A DNA stretch of 51,825 nucleotides, taken from contig DJGZ01000086.1 in assembly GCA_002433025.1 (NCBI GenBank), positions 1-51,825 on the forward strand, written 5' to 3'. A program made the position numbers and the translations under genes. Below the pieces are notes generated by a model. It did no database searches. It was not told where the DNA came from and saw nothing but the letters and a program-made list of their open reading frames with translations. Shown piece by piece: positions 8,330 to 16,307 of this stretch (its first letter is position 1; each line of letters starts with the position of its first letter). Origin of the DNA: Bacteroidales bacterium UBA5833 (GTDB lineage Bacteria; Bacteroidota; Bacteroidia; Bacteroidales; Lentimicrobiaceae).

Positions 8330-9241
8330 CTACTTTCTGGTCAGTTGCTGAAACACATCCTCCAGTCTGTTTCCCTGCTTCTGCATTGATAACACGGTGA
8401 GGCTGTTTTTCACGGCAAACCTGAATATATCCTGCCTGATATCATGATCTTTGCCTGCCTCGACCAGCCAGCTGTTCCCGCTGATTTTTTTTACATTTAC
8501 CACGCCTGGCAATCCTTTTAGCATTGAGGGCTTCACGTCCTTATCAAATTCTACGGCAATCTGTTCAGTGTTTTCATTGCTGTTCAGCAGATGTCCGGTA
8601 CTGTCGTCGGCCACGATTTTTCCGGAATTGATGATGATGGCCCGGCTGCACATGGCTTCCACTTCCTGCATAATGTGGGTGGAAAGCATCACGGTTTTTT
8701 CCTTGCCGATTTCAATTATCAGGTTGCGGATCTCTGCCAGCTGGTTCGGGTCCAGTCCTGAGGTTGGTTCATCAAGAATAAGTACTTCCGGATTGTGGAT
8801 CATAGCCTGGGCAAGTCCAACACGCTGGCGGTAACCTTTAGAGAGTGCGCCGATTTTTTTCTTTCTCTCGGGCATCAATCCGGTAACCTCCATCATTTCA
8901 TCCACCCTTTTGGCCGTGTTTTTGCCCAGTTGGTGCACACCGGCCACAAATTCAAGGTATTCCCTGATATACATGTCGGTGTACAGGGGGTTGTTTTCAG
9001 GCAGGTAGCCTACTTTTTGCCGCACTTCCAGCGATTGCTCCCTGATGTCAAATCCGCAAACGCTTACATCGCCGGCGGTTGGCGGGATAAAGCAGGTGAT
9101 GATTTTCATCATGGTGGATTTGCCGGCGCCGTTAGGGCCGAGCAGACCGACGATTTCACCGGGTTTGATACTGAAAGATGCCTGATCCAGCGCTTTTTGC
9201 TGACCGTACTGCTTGGAAATATTGCTTACTGTAATCGACAT
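8330..9241 (-). CDS. gldA: GldA-type ABC transporter ATP-binding protein
   Basis: A 303-residue ABC ATPase. Walker A is GPNGAGKST at residues 35-43, the signature segment LSKGYRQRVG is at 133-142, and Walker B VLILDEP at 153-159 is followed by TSGLDP. Length, the N-terminal MSITVSNISKQYG and the C-terminal domain match GldA, the ATPase of the GldAFG transporter linked to gliding motility in flavobacteria. Many non-gliding Bacteroidota carry it too, so it does not prove motility. GldF and GldG are not adjacent. It is transcribed alone, from a TACCTTTG element 30 bp upstream. Confidence 0.85.
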   Translation of the reverse strand: MSITVSNISKQYGQQKALDQASFSIKPGEIVGLLGPNGAGKSTMMKIITCFIPPTAGDVSVCGFDIREQSLEVRQKVGYLPENNPLYTDMYIREYLEFVAGVHQLGKNTAKRVDEMMEVTGLMPERKKKIGALSKGYRQRVGLAQAMIHNPEVLILDEPTSGLDPNQLAEIRNLIIEIGKEKTVMLSTHIMQEVEAMCSRAIIINSGKIVADDSTGHLLNSNENTEQIAVEFDKDVKPSMLKGLPGVVNVKKISGNSWLVEAGKDHDIRQDIFRFAVKNSLTVLSMQKQGNRLEDVFQQLTRK

Positions 9242-9270
9242 TCAGATAATTTATTTTTGGACTCGCGCAG

Positions 9271-9278
9271 CAAAGGTA
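9271..9278 (-). promoter_or_regulatory. gldA promoter -7 element
   Basis: TACCTTTG on the minus strand, exact TAnnTTTG match, 30 bp before the gldA ATG. The -33 region is not recognisable. Confidence 0.5.
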
Positions 9279-9396
9279 TGAAACATAAGGCTATAAGCCG
9301 ATGTTTTGTGAAATGCAGCGAAAGTAAATTATTAAACATTGGCTGAAAATGATTCTCAGTGTATTACATTTGACACCTGAAAATGAACACTTTTTT

Positions 9397-9428
9397 TTTG
9401 AGCCCGAAGCTCAGGTTTCTTAGCTTTG
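9397..9428 (+). promoter_or_regulatory. promoter of the nucleotide-sugar dehydrogenase gene
   Basis: TTTG at 9397-9400 is separated by 20 bp from TAGCTTTG at 9421-9428, an exact match to the Bacteroidota -33/-7 pattern. Transcription should begin about 40 bases before the ATG at 9476. Confidence 0.75.
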
Positions 9429-9475
9429 TTTAATTTCTCAAATATTCATCATCATTTATTCGTAAATAACTTACT

Positions 9476-11125
9476 ATGGCAAATGGAATCCGCTATTCGG
9501 TAAATCCTTCGGGTGAAAGATTCCCGATACCTCAGGAAAAAGATTATGAACTTGAAAAACAAAGGATAGGCAGGCTTGTGGAAGCTGCCCGCAGTGAGGG
9601 CAAGGAGATTGTGGTTGTGATGGGTGTCGGCTTTGTGGGAGCGGTTATGGCTGCCATTGTTGCCGATACGGTAGATGCAGCGGGCAATCCTTCAAAATTC
9701 GTAATCGGTTGCCAGCGGCCAAGCCAGCGCAGCTACTGGAAAATTCCCATGCTCAACCGGGGCGAATCGCCGGTGAAGGCCGAAGATCCTGAGGTTGACC
9801 GTATCATCAGCCGATGTGTGAAGGACAGGAAAACCCTCACGGCATCTTTCAACAGCGATGTGCTGGAGTATGCCGATGTGGTTGTGGTGGATGTGCAGTG
9901 CGACTTCTCGAAGCAGGACCTGGGATATATGAAATCGGGCGAAGCGGATATGGCTGCACTCGAGGCGACCCTCAAGACCATTGGCGAAAAGATTCCACCG
10001 CATTGTCTTACCCTGATTGAGACCACGGTAGCGCCCGGAACCACCGAATTCGTCGCCTGGCCGATATTGAAAAAGGCATTTGCCAAACGCGGAATTGAAC
10101 CTGTACCCTTGTTGGCCCACAGCTTTGAGCGGGTTATGCCCGGCAGGGAATATGTATCGAGTATCCGCGATTTCTGGCGGGTGTGTTCGGGTTGCGAAGC
10201 GGAAGCCCGGAAACGGGTGGAGAAGTTTCTCCATGAAGTGCTGAATACAAAAGATTTTCCACTTACCGTGATGGATCGTCCCATTGAATCTGAAACTACA
10301 AAAATTGTTGAAAATTCATACCGGGCAACCATCCTTGCATATCTGAATGAATGGAGTCTTTTTGCCGAGCGGAACGGGGTGGATCTGATCAAGGTGATCA
10401 ATGCCATCAAAATGCGGCCAACACACAGCAATATCATTTTCCCGGGCCCCGGTGTCGGGGGGTATTGTTTGCCAAAGGACGGAGGCCTTGGCTATTGGGC
10501 ATACCGGCATATTCTCGGATTTGAGGATGGTGACGAAGTTTTTAAAATCACCCCCACCGCCATCGACATCAACGATACCCGTTCGCTGCATGTGGCTGAA
10601 CTTACCCGTGACGCCCTGCGCAATATGGCCCGTTACATTGCCGGCGCGGAAGTGGTGCTTTGCGGGGCGAGCTACCGGCAGGATGTCGGGGATACCCGTT
10701 ACAGCGGAAGTGAAATGGTGGTGCGCAAACTCACCGAGATGGGGGCGGAGGTACGCATTCATGATCCCTACGTGGAGCATTGGTACGAACTGGAGTCGCA
10801 GGATACTTATCCGGCCCCCGGACTATCGTGGGGCCGTTTCTTCCGCAACCAGGAACACCTGAAAGAAGCCAGGGTAGAAAAAGACCTGCCTGCCGCCCTT
10901 ATGGGCGCCGAAGCCCTGATTCTGGCAGTGCCGCACAGAGAATACCTGAATCTGAATCCTGATGACATCGTGAAATGGGCAGGTCAGCCCCTCGCAGTTA
11001 TCGATTGTTTCGGAATTCTGACAGACGATTTGATAAGGCGGTACTTTGAATTGGGTTGCGAAGTCAAAGCATTGGGCAGGGGACACATACAGCGGATCAA
11101 GAATGAGGTGAGGAATATTCTCTGA
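9476..11125 (+). CDS. nucleotide-sugar dehydrogenase (UDP-glucose/UDP-ManNAc dehydrogenase family)
   Basis: A 549-residue protein of the family that oxidises the C6 alcohol of UDP-sugars to uronic acids with NAD. The Rossmann motif GVGFVG is at residues 50-55, IETTVAPGTTE marks the end of the first domain, and the catalytic Cys lies in GVGGYCLPKD at residue 331. The C-terminal UDP-binding domain follows (CGASYRQDVGDTRYSGSEMV). It is about 100 residues longer than typical members, with an N-terminal extension of about 45 residues and insertions near 70-140. It has its own promoter and no glycan genes beside it, so the substrate and polymer served are unknown. Confidence 0.9.
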   Translation: MANGIRYSVNPSGERFPIPQEKDYELEKQRIGRLVEAARSEGKEIVVVMGVGFVGAVMAAIVADTVDAAGNPSKFVIGCQRPSQRSYWKIPMLNRGESPVKAEDPEVDRIISRCVKDRKTLTASFNSDVLEYADVVVVDVQCDFSKQDLGYMKSGEADMAALEATLKTIGEKIPPHCLTLIETTVAPGTTEFVAWPILKKAFAKRGIEPVPLLAHSFERVMPGREYVSSIRDFWRVCSGCEAEARKRVEKFLHEVLNTKDFPLTVMDRPIESETTKIVENSYRATILAYLNEWSLFAERNGVDLIKVINAIKMRPTHSNIIFPGPGVGGYCLPKDGGLGYWAYRHILGFEDGDEVFKITPTAIDINDTRSLHVAELTRDALRNMARYIAGAEVVLCGASYRQDVGDTRYSGSEMVVRKLTEMGAEVRIHDPYVEHWYELESQDTYPAPGLSWGRFFRNQEHLKEARVEKDLPAALMGAEALILAVPHREYLNLNPDDIVKWAGQPLAVIDCFGILTDDLIRRYFELGCEVKALGRGHIQRIKNEVRNIL

Positions 11126-11160
11126 ATTAGGCCATATTGATTATTGAAGCTGAAATATGC

Positions 11161-11311
11161 CGGGCCGGGATTCCTCCTACGCCGGAATGACGGCTTAACT
11201 GTTGATTTAAAGAGAGGCAGTGGCTGGCGGCTTATCCGCCACCCACTGCCTCTCTCCCCCTCTATTAAAGTGGCCTGTCATTTCGAATCCCGCTCATACG
11301 GGATTAGAAAT
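11161..11311. repeat. dispersed intergenic repeat elements with two large hairpins
   Basis: The spacer between the dehydrogenase and the ribosomal block holds GGATTCCTCCTACGCCGGAA (11167-11186), a type of sequence scattered through many bacterial genomes. A near-perfect 19-bp hairpin follows (11212-11230 with 11236-11254, one mismatch). A second hairpin is at 11280-11292 with 11299-11311 (TCGAATCCCG...CGGGATTAGA, one mismatch). A 100-codon open frame runs through these but has no protein-like features. I judge the region to be non-coding repeat DNA; the first hairpin may also end the upstream transcript. Confidence 0.55.
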
Positions 11312-11434
11312 CTGATAAAATTAAAACCGATCTTCAGTTTTACCCGAAAAAGCAGGCGCAAGTCTGTGGCTTTTGCATCACTTTTTCCCATCAAGAAATG
11401 CTCACCGGTTTATCAACAATTAATTGTTTACAAA

Positions 11435-11466
11435 TTTGTTAAATAGAAAAATTACTTCTACCTTTG
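11435..11466 (+). promoter_or_regulatory. promoter of the rplM-rpsI operon
   Basis: TTTG at 11435-11438, a 20-bp spacer and TACCTTTG at 11459-11466 form a full Bacteroidota-type promoter. It predicts a leader of about 155 bases before rplM. Confidence 0.75.
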
Positions 11467-11469
11467 CAC

Positions 11470-11600
11470 CCCTTTTTAAGGGATAAGTGTATCCGTGAAT
11501 GGCCGTAACCTGAAGCGTGAGAAGTTTATCCACCTGAAAGGCTGGGTCGTAAATTGCTGAATCTCATGCCCGTGATCAGTAATTCTGACGACTGGTTTTA
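11470..11600 (+). promoter_or_regulatory. structured mRNA leader of rplM
   Basis: The long rplM leader can fold into several stems: CCCTT/AAGGG at 11470-11482, an alternative GGATA/TATCC at 11481-11494, a closing GCGTGAGA/TCTCATGC at 11515-11522 with 11562-11569, and a small TCAG/CTGA hairpin after it. Leaders upstream of L13 genes in Bacteroidia have been proposed as autogenous control elements, and position and structure fit. I could not align it to a covariance model. Confidence 0.5.
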
Positions 11601-11629
11601 TTGTTTTTCATCAATAATTCATTTAACAA

Positions 11630-12085
11630 ATGGACACATTAAGTTATAAAACTTTGTCGGCCACACCCGATAACATTCAGAAGAACTGGGTGCTGGTTGA
11701 TGCAGAAGGCGAGACACTGGGCCGCCTTGCAAGCAAAGTTGCCAACCTGATCAGGGGTAAATACAAAACAAATTTCACCCCCAATCTTGACTGTGGCGAC
11801 TATGTAATTGTCATCAATGCCGAGAAAATCAAGCTCACGGGCAAAAAGCTTACTGATAAGGTTTATGTTCGTCATACCGGTTACCCCGGCGGGCAGCGTT
11901 TTGCCACCCCGCAGGAACTCATGCAGAAATTCCCTGAGCGGATTATCGAGCATGCAGTAAGGGGAATGCTGCCGAGCAACAAGCTGGGCGATGCCCTTTA
12001 CCGTAACCTTAAGGTGTATGTCGGGCCTGAGCATCCGCACCAGGCGCAGCAGCCACAATTGATTAACCTTAATTCAATCAAATAA
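11630..12085 (+). CDS. rplM: 50S ribosomal protein L13
   Basis: A 151-residue protein of normal L13 length. It contains WVLVDAEGETLGRLAS, CGDYVIVINAEKI and the conserved HAVRGMLPSNKLG followed by KVYVGPEHPHQAQ. L13 is an early-assembly protein of the large subunit that binds 23S rRNA. rpsI starts 2 bp after its stop, the common L13-S9 operon. Expression is likely from the promoter at 11435-11466, with control through the long leader. Confidence 0.98.
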   Translation: MDTLSYKTLSATPDNIQKNWVLVDAEGETLGRLASKVANLIRGKYKTNFTPNLDCGDYVIVINAEKIKLTGKKLTDKVYVRHTGYPGGQRFATPQELMQKFPERIIEHAVRGMLPSNKLGDALYRNLKVYVGPEHPHQAQQPQLINLNSIK

Positions 12086-12087
12086 CA

Positions 12088-12474
12088 ATGGAAGTGATCA
12101 ACGCCCTTGGCAGACGTAAAACTGCCGTAGCCCGTATCTATATGAAAGACGGGAATGGATCCATTACAGTCAATGGAAGGGATTACAAGGAATATTTCCC
12201 CACAGGTACTTTGCAGTATGTAGTTACCCAATCGCTTGAAATTTCTGATGCACTTGGCAAATATGATATCAAAGCCAATCTTGATGGTGGTGGAATTACC
12301 GGTCAGGCAGAGGCCCTTCGCCTTGCCATTTCAAAAGCGCTGTGTGAACTGAATCCTGAAAACCGTCCTCCCCTCAAAGCTAAAGGATTGATGAGAAGGG
12401 ATCCGCGAATGGTTGAAAGGAAAAAGCCCGGTCAGAAGAAAGCCCGTAAAAAATTCCAGTTCAGCAAGCGTTAA
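12088..12474 (+). CDS. rpsI: 30S ribosomal protein S9
   Basis: A 128-residue S9. The N-terminal segment NALGRRKTAVARIYM is diagnostic. The C-terminus (KKPGQKKARKKFQFSKR) ends in the conserved basic tail with the KR terminus that reaches the ribosomal P site. It is cotranscribed with rplM. Confidence 0.98.
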   Translation: MEVINALGRRKTAVARIYMKDGNGSITVNGRDYKEYFPTGTLQYVVTQSLEISDALGKYDIKANLDGGGITGQAEALRLAISKALCELNPENRPPLKAKGLMRRDPRMVERKKPGQKKARKKFQFSKR

Positions 12475-12501
12475 TCCTGAATGGTGTTTAGTATCTAAAT
12501 T

Positions 12502-12551
12502 GCCGGGACCTCTGATTTATTCAGCAGTCGCCTGAAACAGCGCTACCCGGT
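12502..12551 (+). promoter_or_regulatory. candidate structured leader of rpsB
   Basis: Between rpsI and rpsB, GCCGGG (12502-12507) can pair with CCCGGT (12546-12551). Inside it TTCAG (12520-12524) pairs with CTGAA (12532-12536) around a 7-base loop. No TAnnTTTG promoter is visible in the 118-bp gap, so rpsB may be read through from rpsI. S2 represses its own operon through the leader in gammaproteobacteria; this shape is a candidate counterpart, not a recognised family. Confidence 0.4.
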
Positions 12552-12592
12552 GATTGATTTTCACAGAATGTAAACAATTAACAAAAATTTAA

Positions 12593-13501
12593 ATGGCAAG
12601 AACAACTTTTGACGAATTACTGGATGCCGGTTCACATTTCGGACATCTCAAACGTAAATGGAATCCCAATATGGCTCCCTATATTTTTATGGAGCGTAAC
12701 GGCATTCATATTATTGACCTTTACAAAACCATTGCCAAAATTGATGAAGCTGCCGCAGCGATGAAGCAGATCACCAAATCAGGTAAAAAAGTCCTTTTTG
12801 TTGCTACAAAGAAGCAGGCAAAGGAAATCGTTGCCGACCATGTAAAATCGGTTGCAATGCCTTATGTTACTGAGCGCTGGCCCGGTGGAATGCTGACCAA
12901 TTTCGCAACCATCCGTAAGGCGGTTCGTAAAATGTCATCCATCGACAAGCTGATGAGCAGTCCCAGTTTCGAGAATATCTCCAAGCGTGAGCGCCTGCAG
13001 ATTGCCCGTGAGCGTGCCAAACTGGAGAAGAACCTTGGTTCTATTGCCGATCTCAGCCGCCTTCCGGCCGCACTGTTTGTTGTTGATATCGTAAAGGAAC
13101 ATATTGCTATAGCGGAAGCCCGCAAACTCAATATTCCCACTTTCGCCATCGTGGACACCAATTCTGATCCCAACCTGGTCGATTTCCCGATTCCTGCCAA
13201 CGACGATGCTTCTAAATCAATTTCACTTATTGTTGGAAAAATGGTTCAGGCAATCGAAGAAGGGCTTATGGAAAGAAAGATTGACCGCGATAAACGTGCT
13301 GAGGAAGACAGGGAAGAAGGTGCATCAGGAAGGCTTGACCGCGATTTTGACCTTGACGAGGATGAAGATGAGGATGCTGTTGGCGGTACTGAGCGTCTGC
13401 GCGCTAAGGCAACTCCTGCTGACGAAGCCGGTGGAGACAGCCGTTCACGTAAGCCTGGCACCCGTAAACCACTGGGCAAAAAGCCCGGCCCCCGCAAATA
13501 A
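12593..13501 (+). CDS. rpsB: 30S ribosomal protein S2
   Basis: A 302-residue S2. The N-terminus (LLDAGSHFGHLKRKWNPNM) and the segment RWPGGMLTNF are conserved. The core ends near residue 230 and is followed by a tail of about 70 residues: first acidic (FDLDEDEDEDAVGG), then basic and proline-rich (GTRKPLGKKPGPRK). Bacteroidota S2 proteins often carry C-terminal extensions, but this charge-segregated one is marked. tsf follows 30 bp later, the usual S2-EF-Ts pair. Confidence 0.97.
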   Translation: MARTTFDELLDAGSHFGHLKRKWNPNMAPYIFMERNGIHIIDLYKTIAKIDEAAAAMKQITKSGKKVLFVATKKQAKEIVADHVKSVAMPYVTERWPGGMLTNFATIRKAVRKMSSIDKLMSSPSFENISKRERLQIARERAKLEKNLGSIADLSRLPAALFVVDIVKEHIAIAEARKLNIPTFAIVDTNSDPNLVDFPIPANDDASKSISLIVGKMVQAIEEGLMERKIDRDKRAEEDREEGASGRLDRDFDLDEDEDEDAVGGTERLRAKATPADEAGGDSRSRKPGTRKPLGKKPGPRK

Positions 13502-13531
13502 TTCATTAACTTTACTTAATTGTCTGAATTT

Positions 13532-14368
13532 ATGGTAAATATAACTGCTGCTGACGTCAATAAACTGCGCCAGATGACCGGTGCCGGTATGATGGATTGC
13601 AAAAAGGCGCTTCAGGAAAATGATGGTGATTTTGAAAAAGCCATCGACTATCTGCGTAAGAAAGGTCAGAAACTGGCCACCAAACGCGCCGATAAAGATG
13701 CCAACGAAGGTATTGTGCTTGCACGTACCAATGAGGCCAAAGATTATGCCGCCGTATTTATGCTCAATTGTGAAACCGATTTCGTGGCAAAAAATCAGGA
13801 ATTTGTCGATTTTTCAAATCTCCTGATGTCAAAGGCCATTGAGAATCTGCCGTCGACCATTGAAGAATTTAAAGCGTTGGACGTTAATGGCCGCAATGTT
13901 GAGGAGAACATTACTGAAATGGTAGGTAAAACGGGTGAAAAAATGGAACTTGCTCATTTTGAAGTAATCCGTGCACCCCGCGTATTTGCATACAATCATC
14001 CGGGCAACCGTCTTGCAACCATTCTCGGGTTGAACAAAACCGGAGCAGAAGGCATCGACCAGGCCGGTCATGAAGTGGCTATGCAGATTGCTGCCATGGC
14101 TCCCGTGGCTGTTGATAAGGACGATGTTCCTGCTGAAACCATTGCCCGCGAAATAGAAATCGGCAAAGAACAGGCCCGCCAGGAAGGTAAACCAGAAGAA
14201 ATGGTTGAGAAAATCGCCATTGGCAAACTCAACAAATTCTACAAGGAAAGCACCCTGCTGAATCAGGAATTTGTCAGGGATAACAAACTTTCAGTTGGAG
14301 AATATCTTCGTAAACTGGATAAGGACCTTACCGTTACAGGATTTAAACGCTTTATGCTTGGCGCATAA
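13532..14368 (+). CDS. tsf: translation elongation factor Ts
   Basis: A 278-residue EF-Ts, the nucleotide exchange factor of EF-Tu. The ATG at 13532 is chosen over the TTG at 13520 because MVNITAADVNKLRQMTGAGMMDCKKAL matches the family N-terminus. The hallmark CETDFVAKN follows the N-terminal UBA-like domain. It is the last gene of the rpsB operon and ends 20 bp before a strong hairpin. Confidence 0.97.
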   Translation: MVNITAADVNKLRQMTGAGMMDCKKALQENDGDFEKAIDYLRKKGQKLATKRADKDANEGIVLARTNEAKDYAAVFMLNCETDFVAKNQEFVDFSNLLMSKAIENLPSTIEEFKALDVNGRNVEENITEMVGKTGEKMELAHFEVIRAPRVFAYNHPGNRLATILGLNKTGAEGIDQAGHEVAMQIAAMAPVAVDKDDVPAETIAREIEIGKEQARQEGKPEEMVEKIAIGKLNKFYKESTLLNQEFVRDNKLSVGEYLRKLDKDLTVTGFKRFMLGA

Positions 14369-14388
14369 AACACCTTGAATTGAATAAG

Positions 14389-14411
14389 AAAAGCCGGATT
14401 TTCCGGCTTTT
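14389..14411. terminator. bidirectional intrinsic terminator between tsf and the DUF3857 gene
   Basis: Stem AAAAGCCGGA (14389-14398) with TCCGGCTTTT (14402-14411) and a 3-base loop. It is flanked by A and T tracts, so it can act on both converging transcripts. Confidence 0.85.
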
Positions 14412-14412
14412 T

Positions 14413-16305
14413 CTATTCCTTTTTCAGAATCAGTTGTTTGCTGTCAGCAATAGATACATTTTGTATAAAAGCCTGAAAATCCTTATATCGCTCAGGTGCA
14501 TACCGGCCTTCTTTGAGGCAAAACTCTCTGACACAGATAATTTCACCTTCATTAAACGATGTTTTCATATAATAGTGCCCGAAATCGGCATCAGCGAGTC
14601 TGGCTTCGGGCAACATCTCGGGCATAAAGCCCCGGGGAAGAACAATTGAAACAGTATCGGTCTGAGTGAAAGGCTTGTCAATAACAAACGGATATTTACG
14701 GTTTCTTACTTTTTCAGGAACTTTTATCTTGTTGTTCAGATTCAGCGGCAGATAGATCCGCCCGGCATTCTCGGCAAACAAACCGGGGGTATCAGCAGCT
14801 ATTTCCAGATTAACATACACTTTTTCAAGGTCATAAACCCTGAATTGATGATTCCGCAGGTTGAAGTTCCTGATTTCAAGATTTTGAATTACCCATTGCT
14901 GCTGATCATGCATTGTTTGACGTGATACCTGTGCCGGCATTCCGGCAAAAAGGCCCCCAAATCTGATCGAACCTTTCAGATAAGTGTCATTTCCATCTGT
15001 TACTAATCTGAAATTTGAAGTGAGTGTGTTGCTTTCCTCAGAATAAGAAGGGGTTTTAACCACCCGCGATCGGCTGCCATCCACAATTAAAGCAAACCGT
15101 CTGTCAATCCCCTGTCCAACATAACCAAAAGGATTTTCCTGATTGGTACATTCAAGCCAAATCGTGTCATTTTCGAGCGGAACACATACTATAATATGAT
15201 TTGACTGGTGACCGGGATGATCCATGAAAAACTGGTATTTTCCCACACCTGACTTAATCGCTGTATAGTACGCTTCAATACCAACCGCTTTAAGCATGGC
15301 TACCATAAAATTACTTAAGTCTTTACAGTCGCCATACCCTAAATTTTCAACATCTGCTGCATGATGTGGTTGCAGACCTCCGATATCAGTTGAGATATTA
15401 ATGTAGTGTGTGGTTGACTGCAAATGCTTGTAGAGTTTACGTACTTTCTCGGTTTTTGTATTGCAATCAGCAGTCAGTTGCCGGTATTTTTCATGTGACG
15501 AAACAGGTAATTGGTTCCTGCCATTCAGCAGCTCGGTCTTCCATTGTCCATAATCAGCCCATGTTGCTGCAGATCCCCTGTATCCGGAGTAATACAACTG
15601 GTCAGGTGTAATAAAGACTGCCGGGACAATATCATATGCGTCCGGAGCATACGGCTCATTGCTGATGGAAGGCAGGTCCCGGAATGACCATACAGTGGTT
15701 TTGAAATCAGGATTGCTGATAACCGGCTGAATCTCACCGCTGAATGATGTATGCAAGCCTACCTGTGCATTATTTGTTACGCTAATTTCTGCATACTGGA
15801 CCGACTGATTCTCTGAAGAATATGGCTGGAAATTATCAACCACATAGAGTTTCGGTGACCTGATTTCATAACTGTAAACCAGGGTAAAAGGATATGCTGA
15901 TCCGATAGCTTTTAAATACTTAAGCCTGAGATCCGTGTATAATGACATATTATCAACATAGCTCCTGTCAAGGATATCTGATGTTTTTGCAGTCTTAATC
16001 TTTTTACCTGATGCATCATAAATCATGATCTTACCAAGAGTGATTTTTTCAGCAGTATTGTATGGAATCAGAACAACTGCCTGATTATCTGCTTTCTGGT
16101 TCAGAATTGTTATTGCATAGGTTTGCTGTTTGATTACTTCCTTTTCGGAATTGATAGTATAGCTTACTTTGTGTTCTCTGATTACCGAATTGGCATTTTT
16201 CATCAACTCTTCAGGAATGATTGAGACTGCATAGTCTTGAGCGTAAGCAGGGAAAAAGAAAAGCAATAAAAATGCAGGTAACAGGCTATTGATTATCAGG
16301 CTCAT
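14413..16305 (-). CDS. secreted DUF3857/transglutaminase-like protein, catalytic triad present
   Basis: A 630-residue protein with a signal peptide (about residues 1-22, ending AYA-Q), so predicted periplasmic or surface. A DUF3857 domain occupies about 40-230. The transglutaminase-like core follows, with Cys327 in GYGDCKDL, His370 in SNHIIVCV and Glu385 in IWLECT where Asp is more usual. The C-terminal part is beta-rich (DUF3858-like). Such proteins are common in Bacteroidota and their substrates are unknown. It lies 2 bp downstream of a longer relative in which the Cys and His have been replaced. It ends at a shared bidirectional terminator. Confidence 0.85.
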   Translation of the reverse strand: MSLIINSLLPAFLLLFFFPAYAQDYAVSIIPEELMKNANSVIREHKVSYTINSEKEVIKQQTYAITILNQKADNQAVVLIPYNTAEKITLGKIMIYDASGKKIKTAKTSDILDRSYVDNMSLYTDLRLKYLKAIGSAYPFTLVYSYEIRSPKLYVVDNFQPYSSENQSVQYAEISVTNNAQVGLHTSFSGEIQPVISNPDFKTTVWSFRDLPSISNEPYAPDAYDIVPAVFITPDQLYYSGYRGSAATWADYGQWKTELLNGRNQLPVSSHEKYRQLTADCNTKTEKVRKLYKHLQSTTHYINISTDIGGLQPHHAADVENLGYGDCKDLSNFMVAMLKAVGIEAYYTAIKSGVGKYQFFMDHPGHQSNHIIVCVPLENDTIWLECTNQENPFGYVGQGIDRRFALIVDGSRSRVVKTPSYSEESNTLTSNFRLVTDGNDTYLKGSIRFGGLFAGMPAQVSRQTMHDQQQWVIQNLEIRNFNLRNHQFRVYDLEKVYVNLEIAADTPGLFAENAGRIYLPLNLNNKIKVPEKVRNRKYPFVIDKPFTQTDTVSIVLPRGFMPEMLPEARLADADFGHYYMKTSFNEGEIICVREFCLKEGRYAPERYKDFQAFIQNVSIADSKQLILKKE

Positions 16306-16307
16306 AA

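Noticed and set aside
11144..11446. 100-codon open frame after the dehydrogenase gene
   Set aside because: It runs through repeat elements and hairpins and overlaps the rplM promoter; its translation has no domain or compositional sign of a protein.
14380..14649. 89-codon open frame on the plus strand after tsf
   Set aside because: It begins near the terminator and is antisense to the end of the DUF3857/transglutaminase gene.
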